A stretch of DNA of 64,000 nt from Achromobacter sp. UMC71 (lineage in GTDB: Bacteria > Pseudomonadota > Gammaproteobacteria > Burkholderiales > Burkholderiaceae_B), in contig NZ_LZZT01000004.1 in the NCBI RefSeq assembly GCF_014170305.1, forward strand, positions 1 to 64,000, read 5' to 3'. The notes under the pieces are model-generated. The model saw nothing but the letters and a program-made list of their open reading frames with translations. It made no database searches and had not been told where the DNA came from. Below, one piece after another: positions 55,536-63,670 of the stretch. Each line of letters begins with the position of its first letter. The stretch's first letter is position 1. The position numbers were made by a program, and so were the translations under genes.

Positions 55536-56318
55536 CTAGCGGCGCAGCAGCGCGTGGTTGATCTGGTCCGCGGCGCGGCGCAGCGGCGGCAGGAAGGCGG
55601 CCAGCATTTCCTCGCGCGAAAAGCGATTGGCGTGGCCGCTGACGTTCATCGCCGCGATCACGCGGCCGCTGCGGTCCACGATAGGCACGGCCACCGATTG
55701 CAGGCCGGGTTCCAGTTCCTGTGCCACGCAGGCGTAGCCGTCGGCGCGCACGCCGGCCAGCAGGCGCTTGAGTTCGGCGATGCCGGTCACGGTGTGCGGG
55801 GTATAGGCCTGGATCTGGCTGCTGGCCAGCACCCGGTCCAGCTCGGCTTCGGGCAGCCCGGCCAGCAGCACCCGGCCCATCGACGTGACCCACGCCGGCA
55901 GCCGGCTGCCCACCGCCAGGTTGATGGTCATGACCTTGTGCGTCGACAGCCGCAGGATGTAGACGATGTCCGCGCCTTCCAGCACCGACACGGAACACGA
56001 CTCGCGCGTCAGTTCGGCCACTTCTTCCATGTAGGGCAGCGCCAGGTTCCACAGCGGCGTGCCCGACAGGTAGGCGTAGCCCAGCTCCAGGATGCGCGGC
56101 GTCAGCGCGAACTTGCGGTCTTCGACCGTGACGTAGCCCAGGTGCTCGAGCGTCAGCAGGATGCGGCGCGCGCCCGCACGGGTCAACCCGGTCACCGCGG
56201 CGACCTCGGACAAGGTCATCTGCGAACGCTGCGGGCCGAATGCCCGGATCACGGACAGCCCCCGCGCAAAGGATTGAACGTAGCTGTCGCTGGGTTGCTG
56301 GGTTTCTTGCTCGGCCAT
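55536..56318 (-). CDS. IclR-family regulator (PcaR/PcaU-like)
   Basis: A 260-residue IclR protein. HTH: TLSEVAAVTGLTRAGARRIL; effector domain with CSVSVLEGADIVYI, LAVGSRLPAWVTSMGRVLLA and VAVPIVDRSGRVIAAMNVS. It matches the PcaR/PcaU/CatR group that controls beta-ketoadipate genes, and it is divergent from pcaI. Two adjacent 15-bp palindromes lie in its promoter region, and a third lies in front of the other operon, so it probably regulates itself and both operons. Confidence 0.9.
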   Translation of the reverse strand: MAEQETQQPSDSYVQSFARGLSVIRAFGPQRSQMTLSEVAAVTGLTRAGARRILLTLEHLGYVTVEDRKFALTPRILELGYAYLSGTPLWNLALPYMEEVAELTRESCSVSVLEGADIVYILRLSTHKVMTINLAVGSRLPAWVTSMGRVLLAGLPEAELDRVLASSQIQAYTPHTVTGIAELKRLLAGVRADGYACVAQELEPGLQSVAVPIVDRSGRVIAAMNVSGHANRFSREEMLAAFLPPLRRAADQINHALLRR

Positions 56319-56421
56319 CCGTCTACCGCAAAAAGAAGCGTTGCCGTTGCCGGCAACCCTGAACCGGGGAGATTGCGCCGCGCCAGCTTGCCTTGACGGT
56401 CGACACTCCCCATGAAACGAT

Positions 56422-56455
56422 GTTCTTCAGAAGAACGAAAGTTCTAATTAAGAAC
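56422..56455. promoter_or_regulatory. tandem IclR operators, IclR / pcaI divergent promoter
   Basis: GTTCTTCAGAAGAAC (56422..56436) is a perfect 15-bp palindrome. GTTCTAATTAAGAAC (56441..56455) is another, four bases away (centre-to-centre 19). The half-site GTTCT with 5-base centre recurs at 52103..52117. They lie 34-67 bases before pcaI and about 104 bases upstream of the IclR start. Confidence 0.75.
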
Positions 56456-56488
56456 AAATTATGACACGCCACCCTATGAGCGAACACC

Positions 56489-57178
56489 ATGATTTCTAAG
56501 CTTGTTGCAAGCGCGGCGGCCGCCCTCGCCGACGTCCCCGACGGCGCCACCGTCATGATCGGCGGCTTCGGCACCGCCGGCCAGCCCATGGAACTGATCG
56601 ACGCCCTGCTCGAACAAGGCGCGAAGGACCTGGTCATCATCAACAACAACGCCGGCAACGGCACCACCGGCCTGGCCGCCCTCCTGGGCGCCAACCGCGT
56701 GCGCAAGATCATCTGCTCGTTCCCGCGCCAAGTGGACTCGCAGATCTTCGACGGCCTGTACCGCAGCGGCAAGATCGAGCTTGAACTGGTGCCCCAAGGC
56801 AACCTGGCCGAGCGCATCCGCGCCGCCGGCGCCGGCATCGGCGCGTTCTTCTCGCCCACCGGCTACGGCACCCCGCTGGCCGACGGCAAGGAAACCCGCG
56901 AAATCAACGGCCGCCAGTACGTGCTGGAATATCCGCTGCATGCCGACTATGCGCTCATCAAGGCCGAGCGCGGCGACCGCTGGGGCAACCTGGTGTACCG
57001 CAAGACGGCCCGCAACTTCGGCCCCATCATGGCCAGCGCCGCGCGCGTGGCCGTGGCCCAAGTGCGTGAAGTCGTCGAACTGGGCACGCTGGACCCGGAA
57101 ACCGTCGTCACCCCCGGCATCTTCGTGCAGCGCGTCGTGCAGATCGACGCCACCCCGGCCGCCAAGGAGCAGCAATGA
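56489..57178 (+). CDS. pcaI: 3-oxoadipate CoA-transferase subunit A (or related 3-oxoacid CoA-transferase)
   Basis: A 229-residue family-I CoA-transferase alpha subunit. Starts with DGATVMIGGFGTAGQPMELI, then IINNNAGNGTTGLAALL and VLEYPLHADYALIKAERGDR (in part). With PcaJ it transfers CoA from succinyl-CoA to 3-oxoadipate. The neighbouring catC and pcaD genes favour that role over acetoacetate activation. It overlaps pcaJ by ATGA. Confidence 0.88.
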   Translation: MISKLVASAAAALADVPDGATVMIGGFGTAGQPMELIDALLEQGAKDLVIINNNAGNGTTGLAALLGANRVRKIICSFPRQVDSQIFDGLYRSGKIELELVPQGNLAERIRAAGAGIGAFFSPTGYGTPLADGKETREINGRQYVLEYPLHADYALIKAERGDRWGNLVYRKTARNFGPIMASAARVAVAQVREVVELGTLDPETVVTPGIFVQRVVQIDATPAAKEQQ

Positions 57179-57819
57179 GCACCAAACTGACCCGCGACCA
57201 GATCGCCGCCCGCGTCGCCCAGGACATCCCTGAAGGCGCCTACGTCAACCTCGGCATCGGCCTGCCCACCCTGGTGGCCAATCATCTGCCGGCCGACCGC
57301 GAAGTCATCCTGCACACCGAGAACGGCATGCTGGGCATGGGCCCGGCCCCGGCCAAGGGCGAAGAAGACTACGACCTGATCAACGCCGGCAAGCAGCCCG
57401 TCACCGAACTGCCCGGCTGCTCGTTCTTCCATCACGCCGATTCGTTCGCCATGATGCGCGGCGGCCACCTGGACATCTGCGTGCTGGGCGCCTTCCAGGT
57501 GTCGCAGCACGGCGACCTGGCCAACTGGCACACCGGCGCGCCCGACGCCATCCCCGCCGTGGGCGGCGCGATGGACCTGGCCATCGGCGCCAAGGACGTG
57601 TTCGTCATGATGGAACTGACGACCCGCGAAGGCCAGAGCAAACTGGTCGAGGCCTGCACCTATCCGCTGACCGGCGTACGCTGCGTGTCGCGCGTGTACA
57701 CCGACGTGGCCGTGTTCGACATCCGCGCCGACGGCGTGACCGTCATCGACATGTTCGGCGACATCACTGCCGACGAGCTGCTGCGCCTGACCGGCCTGCC
57801 GCTGAAGTTTTCACAATAA
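57175..57819 (+). CDS. pcaJ: 3-oxoadipate CoA-transferase subunit B
   Basis: A 214-residue beta subunit. It carries the catalytic Glu in LHTENGMLGMGP, preceded by VNLGIGLPTLVANHL, and the conserved AFQVSQHGDLANW and GGAMDLAIGAKDVFVMM. It pairs with PcaI as an (alpha-beta) enzyme. The catC gene follows after 13 bases with GGAG in between. Confidence 0.9.
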   Translation: MSTKLTRDQIAARVAQDIPEGAYVNLGIGLPTLVANHLPADREVILHTENGMLGMGPAPAKGEEDYDLINAGKQPVTELPGCSFFHHADSFAMMRGGHLDICVLGAFQVSQHGDLANWHTGAPDAIPAVGGAMDLAIGAKDVFVMMELTTREGQSKLVEACTYPLTGVRCVSRVYTDVAVFDIRADGVTVIDMFGDITADELLRLTGLPLKFSQ

Positions 57820-57832
57820 CTGGAGATAAGCA

Positions 57833-58108
57833 ATGCTGTTCATGGTTCAAATGCAAGTCAACCTGCCCGTCGACATGCCCGCCGAGCGCGCCGACAAACT
57901 CAAGGCCGACGAAAAGGCCCTGGCCCAGCAACTGCAACGCGACGGCAAATGGAAGAGCCTGTGGCGCGTGGTCGGCCGCTACGCCAACGTCAGCATCTTC
58001 GACGTCGAAAGCAATGACGAACTGCACACGCTGCTGTCGTCGCTGCCGCTGTTCCCGTACATGGACATCAACGTCACGGCGCTGGCGCGCCACCCTTCCG
58101 CGATCTGA
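57833..58108 (+). CDS. catC: muconolactone delta-isomerase
   Basis: A 91-residue isomerase of the catechol branch of the beta-ketoadipate pathway (muconolactone to 3-oxoadipate enol-lactone). Starts MLFMVQMQVNLPVDMP, has the Glu/Lys helix RADKLKADEKALAQQLQ and LWRVVGRYANVSIFDVES, and ends FPYMDINVTALARHPSA. Full length. No catA or catB is present in the window. Confidence 0.93.
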   Translation: MLFMVQMQVNLPVDMPAERADKLKADEKALAQQLQRDGKWKSLWRVVGRYANVSIFDVESNDELHTLLSSLPLFPYMDINVTALARHPSAI

Positions 58109-58120
58109 TCGGAGCAGGCC

Positions 58121-58417
58121 ATGCCCTACATCATCGAAACCTTCGACAAGCCCGGCCACCAGGCCGTGCGCCAGCAGCACCGCGCCGCGCACCTGCAATA
58201 CCTGGACGCCAACAAGCACCTGCTGCTGGCCTGCGGCGCCAAGCTGCAGGACGACGGCACGGATGCGGGCGGCGGCCTGTACATCGTCGACCTGGACACG
58301 CGCGAGGCCGCGCAGCAGTTCATCGACGCCGACCCGTTCGCCCACGCCCAGCTGTTCGACCGCGTGACCATCACCCGCTGGCGCAAAGCCTACGTCGACG
58401 GCACCTGCCATCTGTAA
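58121..58417 (+). CDS. YciI-like protein
   Basis: A 98-residue protein of the YciI family (ferredoxin-like fold). Catalytic-looking His/Asp motif RQQHRAAHLQYLDAN, then GGGLYIVDLDTREAAQQFIDADPFAHA. YciI relatives include small dehydrochlorinase- or isomerase-like enzymes. Between catC and pcaD it may act as an accessory isomerase or lactone-handling enzyme; there is no direct evidence. Confidence 0.8.
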   Translation: MPYIIETFDKPGHQAVRQQHRAAHLQYLDANKHLLLACGAKLQDDGTDAGGGLYIVDLDTREAAQQFIDADPFAHAQLFDRVTITRWRKAYVDGTCHL

Positions 58418-58424
58418 TCGCGAC

Positions 58425-58446
58425 GCGGCCGCCTCCGGGCGGCCGC
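58425..58446. other. intra-operon hairpin before pcaD
   Basis: A 9-bp perfect stem GCGGCCGCC with GGCGGCCGC (58425..58433, 58438..58446), loop TCCG, in the 52-base gap upstream of pcaD. Confidence 0.6.
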
Positions 58447-58469
58447 AGCTACACCCCGAGGATTTCCCC

Positions 58470-59249
58470 ATGTCTTACGCCGATCTCAGCCAGGCACGGC
58501 TGTTCTACGTCATCGATGGTCCTGCCGACGCCCCGGTGCTGGTGCTATCCAACTCGCTCGGCACCTGCGCCGACATGTGGGCGCGCCAGATTCCCGAGCT
58601 GACCCGGCACTTCCGCGTGCTGCGCTACGACACTCGCGGCCATGGCAAATCCTCGGTGCCCGACGGCGAATACACCTTCGCGCAGCTGGGCAACGACGTC
58701 GCCGAACTGCTGGCGCACCTGAACATCAAGCAAGCACACTTCTGCGGCCTGTCGATGGGCGGCCCCACCGGCCTGTGGCTGGCGCTGAACCGCCCCGAAC
58801 TGATCAACAAGCTGATCCTGTGCAATACCGCCGCGCGCATCGGCTCGGCCGAAGGCTGGAGCACCCGCATCGCTGCCGTGGCCGAACAGACGCTGGAAAA
58901 AATGGCGCCCACGCTGGTCCAGCGCTGGCTGACCGACGACTACCGCGGCGCCGAGCCGGGCCTGACGCAAGTGTTGATCGACATGCTGCGGCGCACGCCC
59001 GACGCCGGCTATTCGGGCAACTGCGCCGCGCTGCGCGACGCCGACTTCCGTGAACAGGTGGCCGCCATCACCACGCCCACCCTGGTCATCAGCAGCACCC
59101 ACGACCTGGCCGCCACGCCCGCCCAGGGCCGCGAACTGGCCGGCGCCATCGCCGGCGCGCAATACCTGGAATTGAATACCTCCCACATCTCGAACTGGGA
59201 GCAACCGGAAGCCTTCACCCGCGCGGTCGTCGACTTCCTGACGGAGTAA
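58470..59249 (+). CDS. pcaD: 3-oxoadipate enol-lactonase
   Basis: A 259-residue alpha/beta hydrolase that opens the enol-lactone to 3-oxoadipate. Nucleophile Ser in HFCGLSMGGPTG, acid Asp in ISSTHDLAATPA, His in TSHISNWEQPEAF. Oxyanion region LVLSNSLGTCADMW and RYDTRGHGKSS are typical of PcaD. It connects the catC product to PcaIJ, so the operon order mirrors the pathway. Confidence 0.93.
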   Translation: MSYADLSQARLFYVIDGPADAPVLVLSNSLGTCADMWARQIPELTRHFRVLRYDTRGHGKSSVPDGEYTFAQLGNDVAELLAHLNIKQAHFCGLSMGGPTGLWLALNRPELINKLILCNTAARIGSAEGWSTRIAAVAEQTLEKMAPTLVQRWLTDDYRGAEPGLTQVLIDMLRRTPDAGYSGNCAALRDADFREQVAAITTPTLVISSTHDLAATPAQGRELAGAIAGAQYLELNTSHISNWEQPEAFTRAVVDFLTE

Positions 59250-59254
59250 ACCGC

Positions 59255-60295
59255 ATGCAGCGCTGGACCCACCGGCCCGAGGGCTCCAATTGGGGCGACT
59301 TCGGACCCGACGACCAACTCGGCCGCCTGAACCTCATCACCGAAGAGCAAGTCTTGAAAGGCGCGCGTGAAATCCGCGCCGGCAAGACCTTCTGCCTGTC
59401 CCTGCCCCTGGACCTGCCCGGCGGCAACGTGCTGAACCCGCGCCGCCATCCGCCGCGCTTGAGCCCGACGACGCTGCAGGACACGCCGTACCTGAACTTT
59501 CCCCTGCGCAACGTCAACCCGGATGCGGTGGACGTGCTCAGCGACGACCAGGTGCTGCTGTCCATGCAGTACTCGACCCAGTGGGACGCGCTGGCGCATG
59601 TGGGCGCCCTGTTCGACGCGGACGGCGACGGCAAGCCCGAGCTACGCTACTACAACGGCTTCCAGGCCGGCCTGGACGTGCTGGGTCCGGCCGACGGCGA
59701 CCACACCGGCTGCGGCTGCAACAGCGGCGGCCCCTCGGCCGCGCTGAAGCTGGGCGTCGAAAACCTGGCGCAGAAAGGCATGCAGGGCCGCGGCGTGCTG
59801 GTGGACCTGTTCCGCCACTACGGCCCGGGCCGCACCCTGATCGGCCACGCCGAACTGATGCACGTGCTGGCCACGGACCACATCGAGGTCGAACCCGGCG
59901 ACATGCTGGTGCTACGCACCGGCTACGCCGAAGCGGTTGTGGCCATGAACGGCACGCCCGACGCCCAGGTGCTGCACACCTACGGCGCCGCGCTCGATGG
60001 CACCGACGCCGCGCTGCTGCAGTGGATCACCGACAGCGGCATCGCCGCCATCTGCGCCGACAACTATGCGGTCGAGGCCTATCCTGCCCGCGAAAAGACC
60101 GGCCCGCGCGCCATGCTGCCGCTGCATCACCACTGCCTGTTCAAACTGGGCCTGCCCCTGGCCGAGCTGTGGTACCTGAAAGACCTGGCCGACTGGCTGC
60201 ACGCCAACGGCCGCCATCGCTTCATGCTGACCGCGCCGCCGCTGCGCCTGCCGCACGCCATCGGCTCGCCGGTCACGCCGATCGCCACGGTCTGA
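59255..60295 (+). CDS. cyclase-family metal-dependent hydrolase
   Basis: A 346-residue protein of the cyclase/kynurenine-formamidase-like superfamily (PF04199 type), in the long subgroup. The metal-site region reads STQWDALAHVG where short members have HxGTHxDxPxH. Also VLRTGYAEAVV and a C-terminal LFKLGLPLAELWYLKDLADW (in part). Relatives hydrolyse amide or lactone rings of aromatic metabolites. Only five bases separate it from pcaD, so it may feed an aromatic or heterocyclic intermediate into the route (inference). Confidence 0.85.
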   Translation: MQRWTHRPEGSNWGDFGPDDQLGRLNLITEEQVLKGAREIRAGKTFCLSLPLDLPGGNVLNPRRHPPRLSPTTLQDTPYLNFPLRNVNPDAVDVLSDDQVLLSMQYSTQWDALAHVGALFDADGDGKPELRYYNGFQAGLDVLGPADGDHTGCGCNSGGPSAALKLGVENLAQKGMQGRGVLVDLFRHYGPGRTLIGHAELMHVLATDHIEVEPGDMLVLRTGYAEAVVAMNGTPDAQVLHTYGAALDGTDAALLQWITDSGIAAICADNYAVEAYPAREKTGPRAMLPLHHHCLFKLGLPLAELWYLKDLADWLHANGRHRFMLTAPPLRLPHAIGSPVTPIATV

Positions 60296-60305
60296 CGGAA
60301 CAAAG

Positions 60306-60341
60306 AAAAAGCGCCGGTCCGTTCAACGGCCGGCGCTTTTT
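60306..60341. terminator. bidirectional terminator after pca operon
   Basis: A 12-bp stem AAAAAGCGCCGG with CCGGCGCTTTTT (60306..60317, 60330..60341) and 12-base loop, with T-runs on both strands. It separates the pca operon from convergent psiF. Confidence 0.92.
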
Positions 60342-60355
60342 GCATGAAGCGGCGT

Positions 60356-60715
60356 TCAGCCCTTCAGGCAAGTGCTCATGAAAGTCTTGCGCTTGTCGCC
60401 GGTCAGCTTCTGTTCGCCGGCCTTGGCGTTGCAGTCCTTCATCTTCTGCTGCTGCGGCGTCAGCTGCTTGGCCGGCGCGGGCGCTTCGCCCTTCAGGCAC
60501 GAGCTCATGTACGTCTTGCGGTCATCGCCCTTCTTGCCTTCCGCCGACTTGTTGCAATCGGCCATGCGCTGCTGCTGCGCCGTGGGCGTCTTGGCGGGCG
60601 CTGGCGTCGCGGCGGGAGCGGGCGGGGTGGCAGCGGGCGTCTGCGCATAGGCGGCGCCCAGGAAGCTGGCGGACAACACAATGGCCGAAGCCAACTGGCT
60701 AGTACGGGAAAGCAT
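60356..60715 (-). CDS. psiF: PsiF-repeat periplasmic protein
   Basis: A 119-residue secreted protein. Signal peptide MLSRTSQLASAIVLSASFLG with cleavage after AYA. An Ala/Pro linker is followed by two tandem PsiF repeats of about 35 residues, each with QQQ.M.(D)CN and a terminal M(S)SCLKG motif holding two Cys. E. coli psiF is phosphate-starvation-inducible; the function is unknown. The ATG at 60715 follows AAGGGAGG. Confidence 0.9.
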   Translation of the reverse strand: MLSRTSQLASAIVLSASFLGAAYAQTPAATPPAPAATPAPAKTPTAQQQRMADCNKSAEGKKGDDRKTYMSSCLKGEAPAPAKQLTPQQQKMKDCNAKAGEQKLTGDKRKTFMSTCLKG

Positions 60716-61203
60716 GAGTTCCTCCCTTGAGCGCCCGCCTACGCCATGCACGCGCACAGCCGGGCCGCACGTTCCGCCGGCCAAGGTGCCGGCCCGGTCA
60801 TCATCGGACAAACCGGACCGCTCCGCAAGCGCCCAAAGGACAACAAATGCTAACGCCGCCGCCATCATTCAGCTTGCGGAAAGGCACTGGGATCACGCCC
60901 CCGAACCCGCCCGGATCCGTCCGAAAAACGCAACATGACAGGCCAGGAAAGCGGCGCCGATTTCATCGAAAAGTCCCCGAAAATGCGGCCAACAATCCCC
61001 AATTTGGAGACATTCCGATGCACTTGTGGCATCCGCAGATGAATCTGCGGCGATCCCGCGCAACCTGTTACCCATTCATCCTTTCGGCCCGTTGTGCCGG
61101 GCTGCCGAAAGGTGTGAGATAGGCGCATATCCGCGGCAACACCCGTAAAAGACCGCTGCCCAGGCAGCCCGGCCCCGCCGCGCCGGCCTCACAGGAGACC
61201 GCC
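60716..61203. other. 488-base gene-poor stretch between psiF and FxLYD gene
   Basis: It should contain the divergent promoters. A small hairpin (CCGCAGA-TGAA-TCTGCGG, about 61036..61053) is visible. A 34-codon frame begins at ATG 61018 after TTTGGAGAC but has no recognisable features. No Pho box was identified by eye in front of psiF. Confidence 0.4.
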
Positions 61204-61542
61204 ATGAAAACCGCCCTAGCCTTCGCCGCCCTGCTTGCCGGCCTGTCCGGCGCCGCCAGCGCCCAGAGCCTGTCCTACGGCGTCACCCTGGGCAACATCC
61301 AGGCCATCCGCGACACCAACGAGAACATCTCCACCATCACCGGTTCGCTCGCCAACCAATCCACCCGCGCCGTCAGCAACGTCATGCTCACCTTCGTCCT
61401 GTACGACGACCAAGGCCGCGAAGTCGGCCGCGTCCGCGACGACGACATCGGCCCCCTGGCCCCCGGCCAGATCAAAATGATCCGCGCCATCACCCCCCTG
61501 CAATTCACCAAGGTCACCGCCCTGGACATCCGTGCAAGGTGA
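61204..61542 (+). CDS. FxLYD domain-containing exported protein
   Basis: A 112-residue protein with a signal peptide (KTALAFAALLAGLSGAASAQ) and one immunoglobulin-like FxLYD domain: ITGSLANQSTRAVSNVMLTF and FVLYDDQGREVG, the motif that names the family. Likely periplasmic. The function is unknown. AGGAGACC precedes the ATG. Confidence 0.85.
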   Translation: MKTALAFAALLAGLSGAASAQSLSYGVTLGNIQAIRDTNENISTITGSLANQSTRAVSNVMLTFVLYDDQGREVGRVRDDDIGPLAPGQIKMIRAITPLQFTKVTALDIRAR

Positions 61543-61568
61543 TGAGGGCCACCAGCTGCGCGCTTGCC

Positions 61569-61604
61569 GCCCCCAAAGGGGGCGCCCCGGCCTTCGGGCG
61601 GCCG
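61569..61604. terminator. tandem small hairpins after FxLYD gene
   Basis: GCCCCC-AAA-GGGGGC (61569..61583) and CGGCC-TTCGGGC-GGCCG (61588..61604) lie just after the stop codon. GC-rich hairpin pairs of this type are common between genes in Burkholderiales. Confidence 0.5.
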
Positions 61605-61710
61605 AGAGGGGGGCTATTCCTGCAAGCAATTAAAAACCCTGGCGGCAATGGGGTTTAGTCAGGCAAGTGTGGGTTCAAGTATGGGAAAATTCGTCATGCC
61701 GACTCGATAG

Positions 61711-61735
61711 AAGGGGCTTCCACACGAAGCCCCTT
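61711..61735. terminator. hairpin upstream of carbonic anhydrase gene
   Basis: A 9-bp perfect stem AAGGGGCTT with AAGCCCCTT and a 7-base loop, 55 bases before the carbonic anhydrase start. It could end upstream transcription or structure the 5' leader. Confidence 0.55.
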
Positions 61736-61790
61736 GTTGCGTCTGCGGCGCGCCAGCACGCCTGGCATCGTTACCAAGGAAGTGAAGATC

Positions 61791-62441
61791 ATGTTTCCCA
61801 AAAGACTCACCGAAGGCTATCAATCGTTTCTCGAAGGCCGTTTCCATTCCGAACGCAGCCGCTACGAAAAACTGGCCGAAACTGGGCAAAGCCCGGAAAT
61901 CCTGATCATCGGCTGCTGCGACTCGCGCGTTTCGCCCGAAGCCATCTTCGACGCCGGCCCCGGCGAGATGTTCGTCGTGCGCAACGTCGCCAACCTCGTC
62001 CCGCCCTGTGACCCGGACTCCGAATCCTCGTACCACGGCACCAGCGCCGCCATCGAATTCGCGGTCAACGGCCTAAACGTCAAACACATCGTCGTCCTCG
62101 GCCACGCCTCCTGCGGCGGCATCCGCGCCTTCTTCGATGACGCCAAGCCCCTCACCAAGGGCGACTTCATCGGCAAATGGATGTCCCAGATCGCCCCCGT
62201 CGCCGACGCCATCGGCCCCGGCACCGACGACCGCGCCGCCAACCTCAAGCGCCTGGAACTCGCCGTCATCGGCCACAGCCTGAACAACCTGATGACCTTC
62301 CCCTCCATCCGCCGCCGCGTGGAAAAGGGCGAACTCGAACTGCACGGCACCTACTTCGGCGTCGCCACCGGCATTCTCTTCCTGCGCGACCCCGCCACCG
62401 GCGATTTCCACCCCTGCCTGGAAACCGGCCTGCCCGCGTAA
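61791..62441 (+). CDS. beta-class carbonic anhydrase
   Basis: A 216-residue zinc enzyme (CO2/bicarbonate interconversion). Zinc ligands: Cys in IGCCDSRVSPE (with the Asp-Arg pair), then His and Cys in VLGHASCGGIRAF. Other landmarks are FVVRNVANLVPP and GTSAAIEFAVNGL. The length is standard. The ATG at 61791 is favoured over an upstream in-frame start at 61734, which would run through the leader hairpin. Confidence 0.93.
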   Translation: MFPKRLTEGYQSFLEGRFHSERSRYEKLAETGQSPEILIIGCCDSRVSPEAIFDAGPGEMFVVRNVANLVPPCDPDSESSYHGTSAAIEFAVNGLNVKHIVVLGHASCGGIRAFFDDAKPLTKGDFIGKWMSQIAPVADAIGPGTDDRAANLKRLELAVIGHSLNNLMTFPSIRRRVEKGELELHGTYFGVATGILFLRDPATGDFHPCLETGLPA

Positions 62442-62499
62442 CACCAGCGCCACCGCAGCAACACGGCGGCCCAGCCGCCCGCCACCGCAAGCGAATGCT

Positions 62500-62526
62500 G
62501 GCGCGCACGCCCCAAGCGTGCGCGCC
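62500..62526. terminator. hairpin downstream of carbonic anhydrase
   Basis: An 11-bp perfect GC stem (62500..62510 with 62516..62526) with loop CCCAA, 60 bases after the stop. No T-run. The surrounding 62442..62780 has no supportable gene. Confidence 0.5.
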
Positions 62527-62783
62527 CACCGCCACAAGCCATCAACGCACGTCGCCCAAGCAGCCCGCAAATTCACCGAGCCGCCCGCGACGCAATGCGC
62601 AACCCCCGCAAGCGCGCAGCGTCATCCCATGACGCAAGACACCGCGTAAGCCGAGCAAGGCCGCCCGCGCGGCCGGCACGAGGCGGGCCCCGCAAACTCC
62701 TCCAAACCCAAACCGACCTTGGCCAAAACGCCAAGCACACCGCTCGCCCCAGAGGCCGCCAGTAAGGCACATCAGGAGCGCGC

Positions 62784-62936
62784 GACGGGGCAGGCGGGTG
62801 AGGGCGGGGCGTGTAGATGCGCCCGAGGGAATCGGAAGGCAGGCGCCGAAGGCGACAACGACGATGACGAAGGGGCAGTCCGGAGCGAAGGCTCCGGACC
62901 GCAATCGTAGCCCCGCCCTCACCCGCCTGCCCCGTC
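62784..62936 (+). repeat. structured intergenic repeat, copy D
   Basis: Arms 62784..62810 and 62910..62936 are 27-bp perfect complements, unrelated in sequence to the arms of copies A and B. Core: ATGCGCCCGAGGGAAT (62817..62832), a first hairpin (62844..62847 with 62851..62854, loop GAA), GATGACGAAGGGG, second hairpin 62878..62886 with 62891..62899, then CCGCAATCGT. No 35-bp palindromic module precedes it. It lies between the carbonic anhydrase and GntR genes. Confidence 0.85.
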
Positions 62937-62986
62937 ACGCGCGGCTCAAGAACCCACAACCGCCGCAAAAAAAAGCCAAGACGCCC

Positions 62987-63664
62987 CTACACCCGATAGG
63001 CCTGCGCCAACCTCTCATAATTATTCTTAAGAATGATCCCGGCATAATAAACATGCTCCCGCATAAGATCCTCAGCCCGAGCCCCATCTCCCGCGATGAT
63101 GGCGCTAACGATCCGATGATGATCATCGTGCGACCGCAGGATGATCCCGTGATCCTCCCACAGGATGATCCGATCCGAGGCATAGGGAATCGCCTGCGCC
63201 TGCGTCGCAAACCGCTTCACCCAGGGGTTCCCCGCCGCCTCCAGAATCCCGTTATGCAAGGTAATGTTGACCTGCTGATAAGGCAGATGGTCCTCAGCCA
63301 GCAGCACCCCCTTGCCCAGGATCCGATCTCCTTCATCCAGGCAATTCTTGAGCACCGCCACCGCATCGTTCGACAGCCCGCGTAACGCCGCCTGCCGACA
63401 GGCCAGCCCCTCCAGCGCCGCGCGTACCTCGTAAGCCGCCACGATCTCGGCGATGTCATAGGCCCGCACCGTATAGCCGCGCTTGGGCAAGTGTTCCAGC
63501 AACCCCTCATTGCCCAGCGTCGCCAGGGCCGCCCGCACCGGCGTGCGCGACACCCCCAGCTTCTCGGCCAGCGGGATTTCCTCCAGGCGGGCGCCGGGGC
63601 TGAACTTGCCATGCAGCACCCAGTCCCGCAGCGTATCGGTAACGTGTTGAGAGAGCGTATCCAT
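62987..63664 (-). CDS. FCD-type GntR transcriptional regulator
   Basis: A 225-residue regulator. HTH: KFSPGARLEEIPLAEKLGVS and SRTPVRAALATLGNEGLL. FCD domain with ALEGLACRQAA, HNGILEAAGNPWV and DHHRIVSAIIAGDGARAEDLM (in part), whose His residues would bind a metal. It is divergent from an SDR gene; matching palindromes stand at both ends of the intergenic region. Confidence 0.9.
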   Translation of the reverse strand: MDTLSQHVTDTLRDWVLHGKFSPGARLEEIPLAEKLGVSRTPVRAALATLGNEGLLEHLPKRGYTVRAYDIAEIVAAYEVRAALEGLACRQAALRGLSNDAVAVLKNCLDEGDRILGKGVLLAEDHLPYQQVNITLHNGILEAAGNPWVKRFATQAQAIPYASDRIILWEDHGIILRSHDDHHRIVSAIIAGDGARAEDLMREHVYYAGIILKNNYERLAQAYRV

Positions 63665-63670
63665 GCCCGC

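Noticed and set aside
60716-60868. A longer PsiF protein starting at 60868
   Set aside because: The upstream extension has no signal-peptide sense. The ATG at 60715 has a strong ribosome site and begins a proper signal peptide.
61018-61122. A 34-codon frame after TTTGGAGAC, possible small protein
   Set aside because: The ribosome site is plausible, but there is no recognisable domain, signal or membrane segment, and a hairpin lies inside it.
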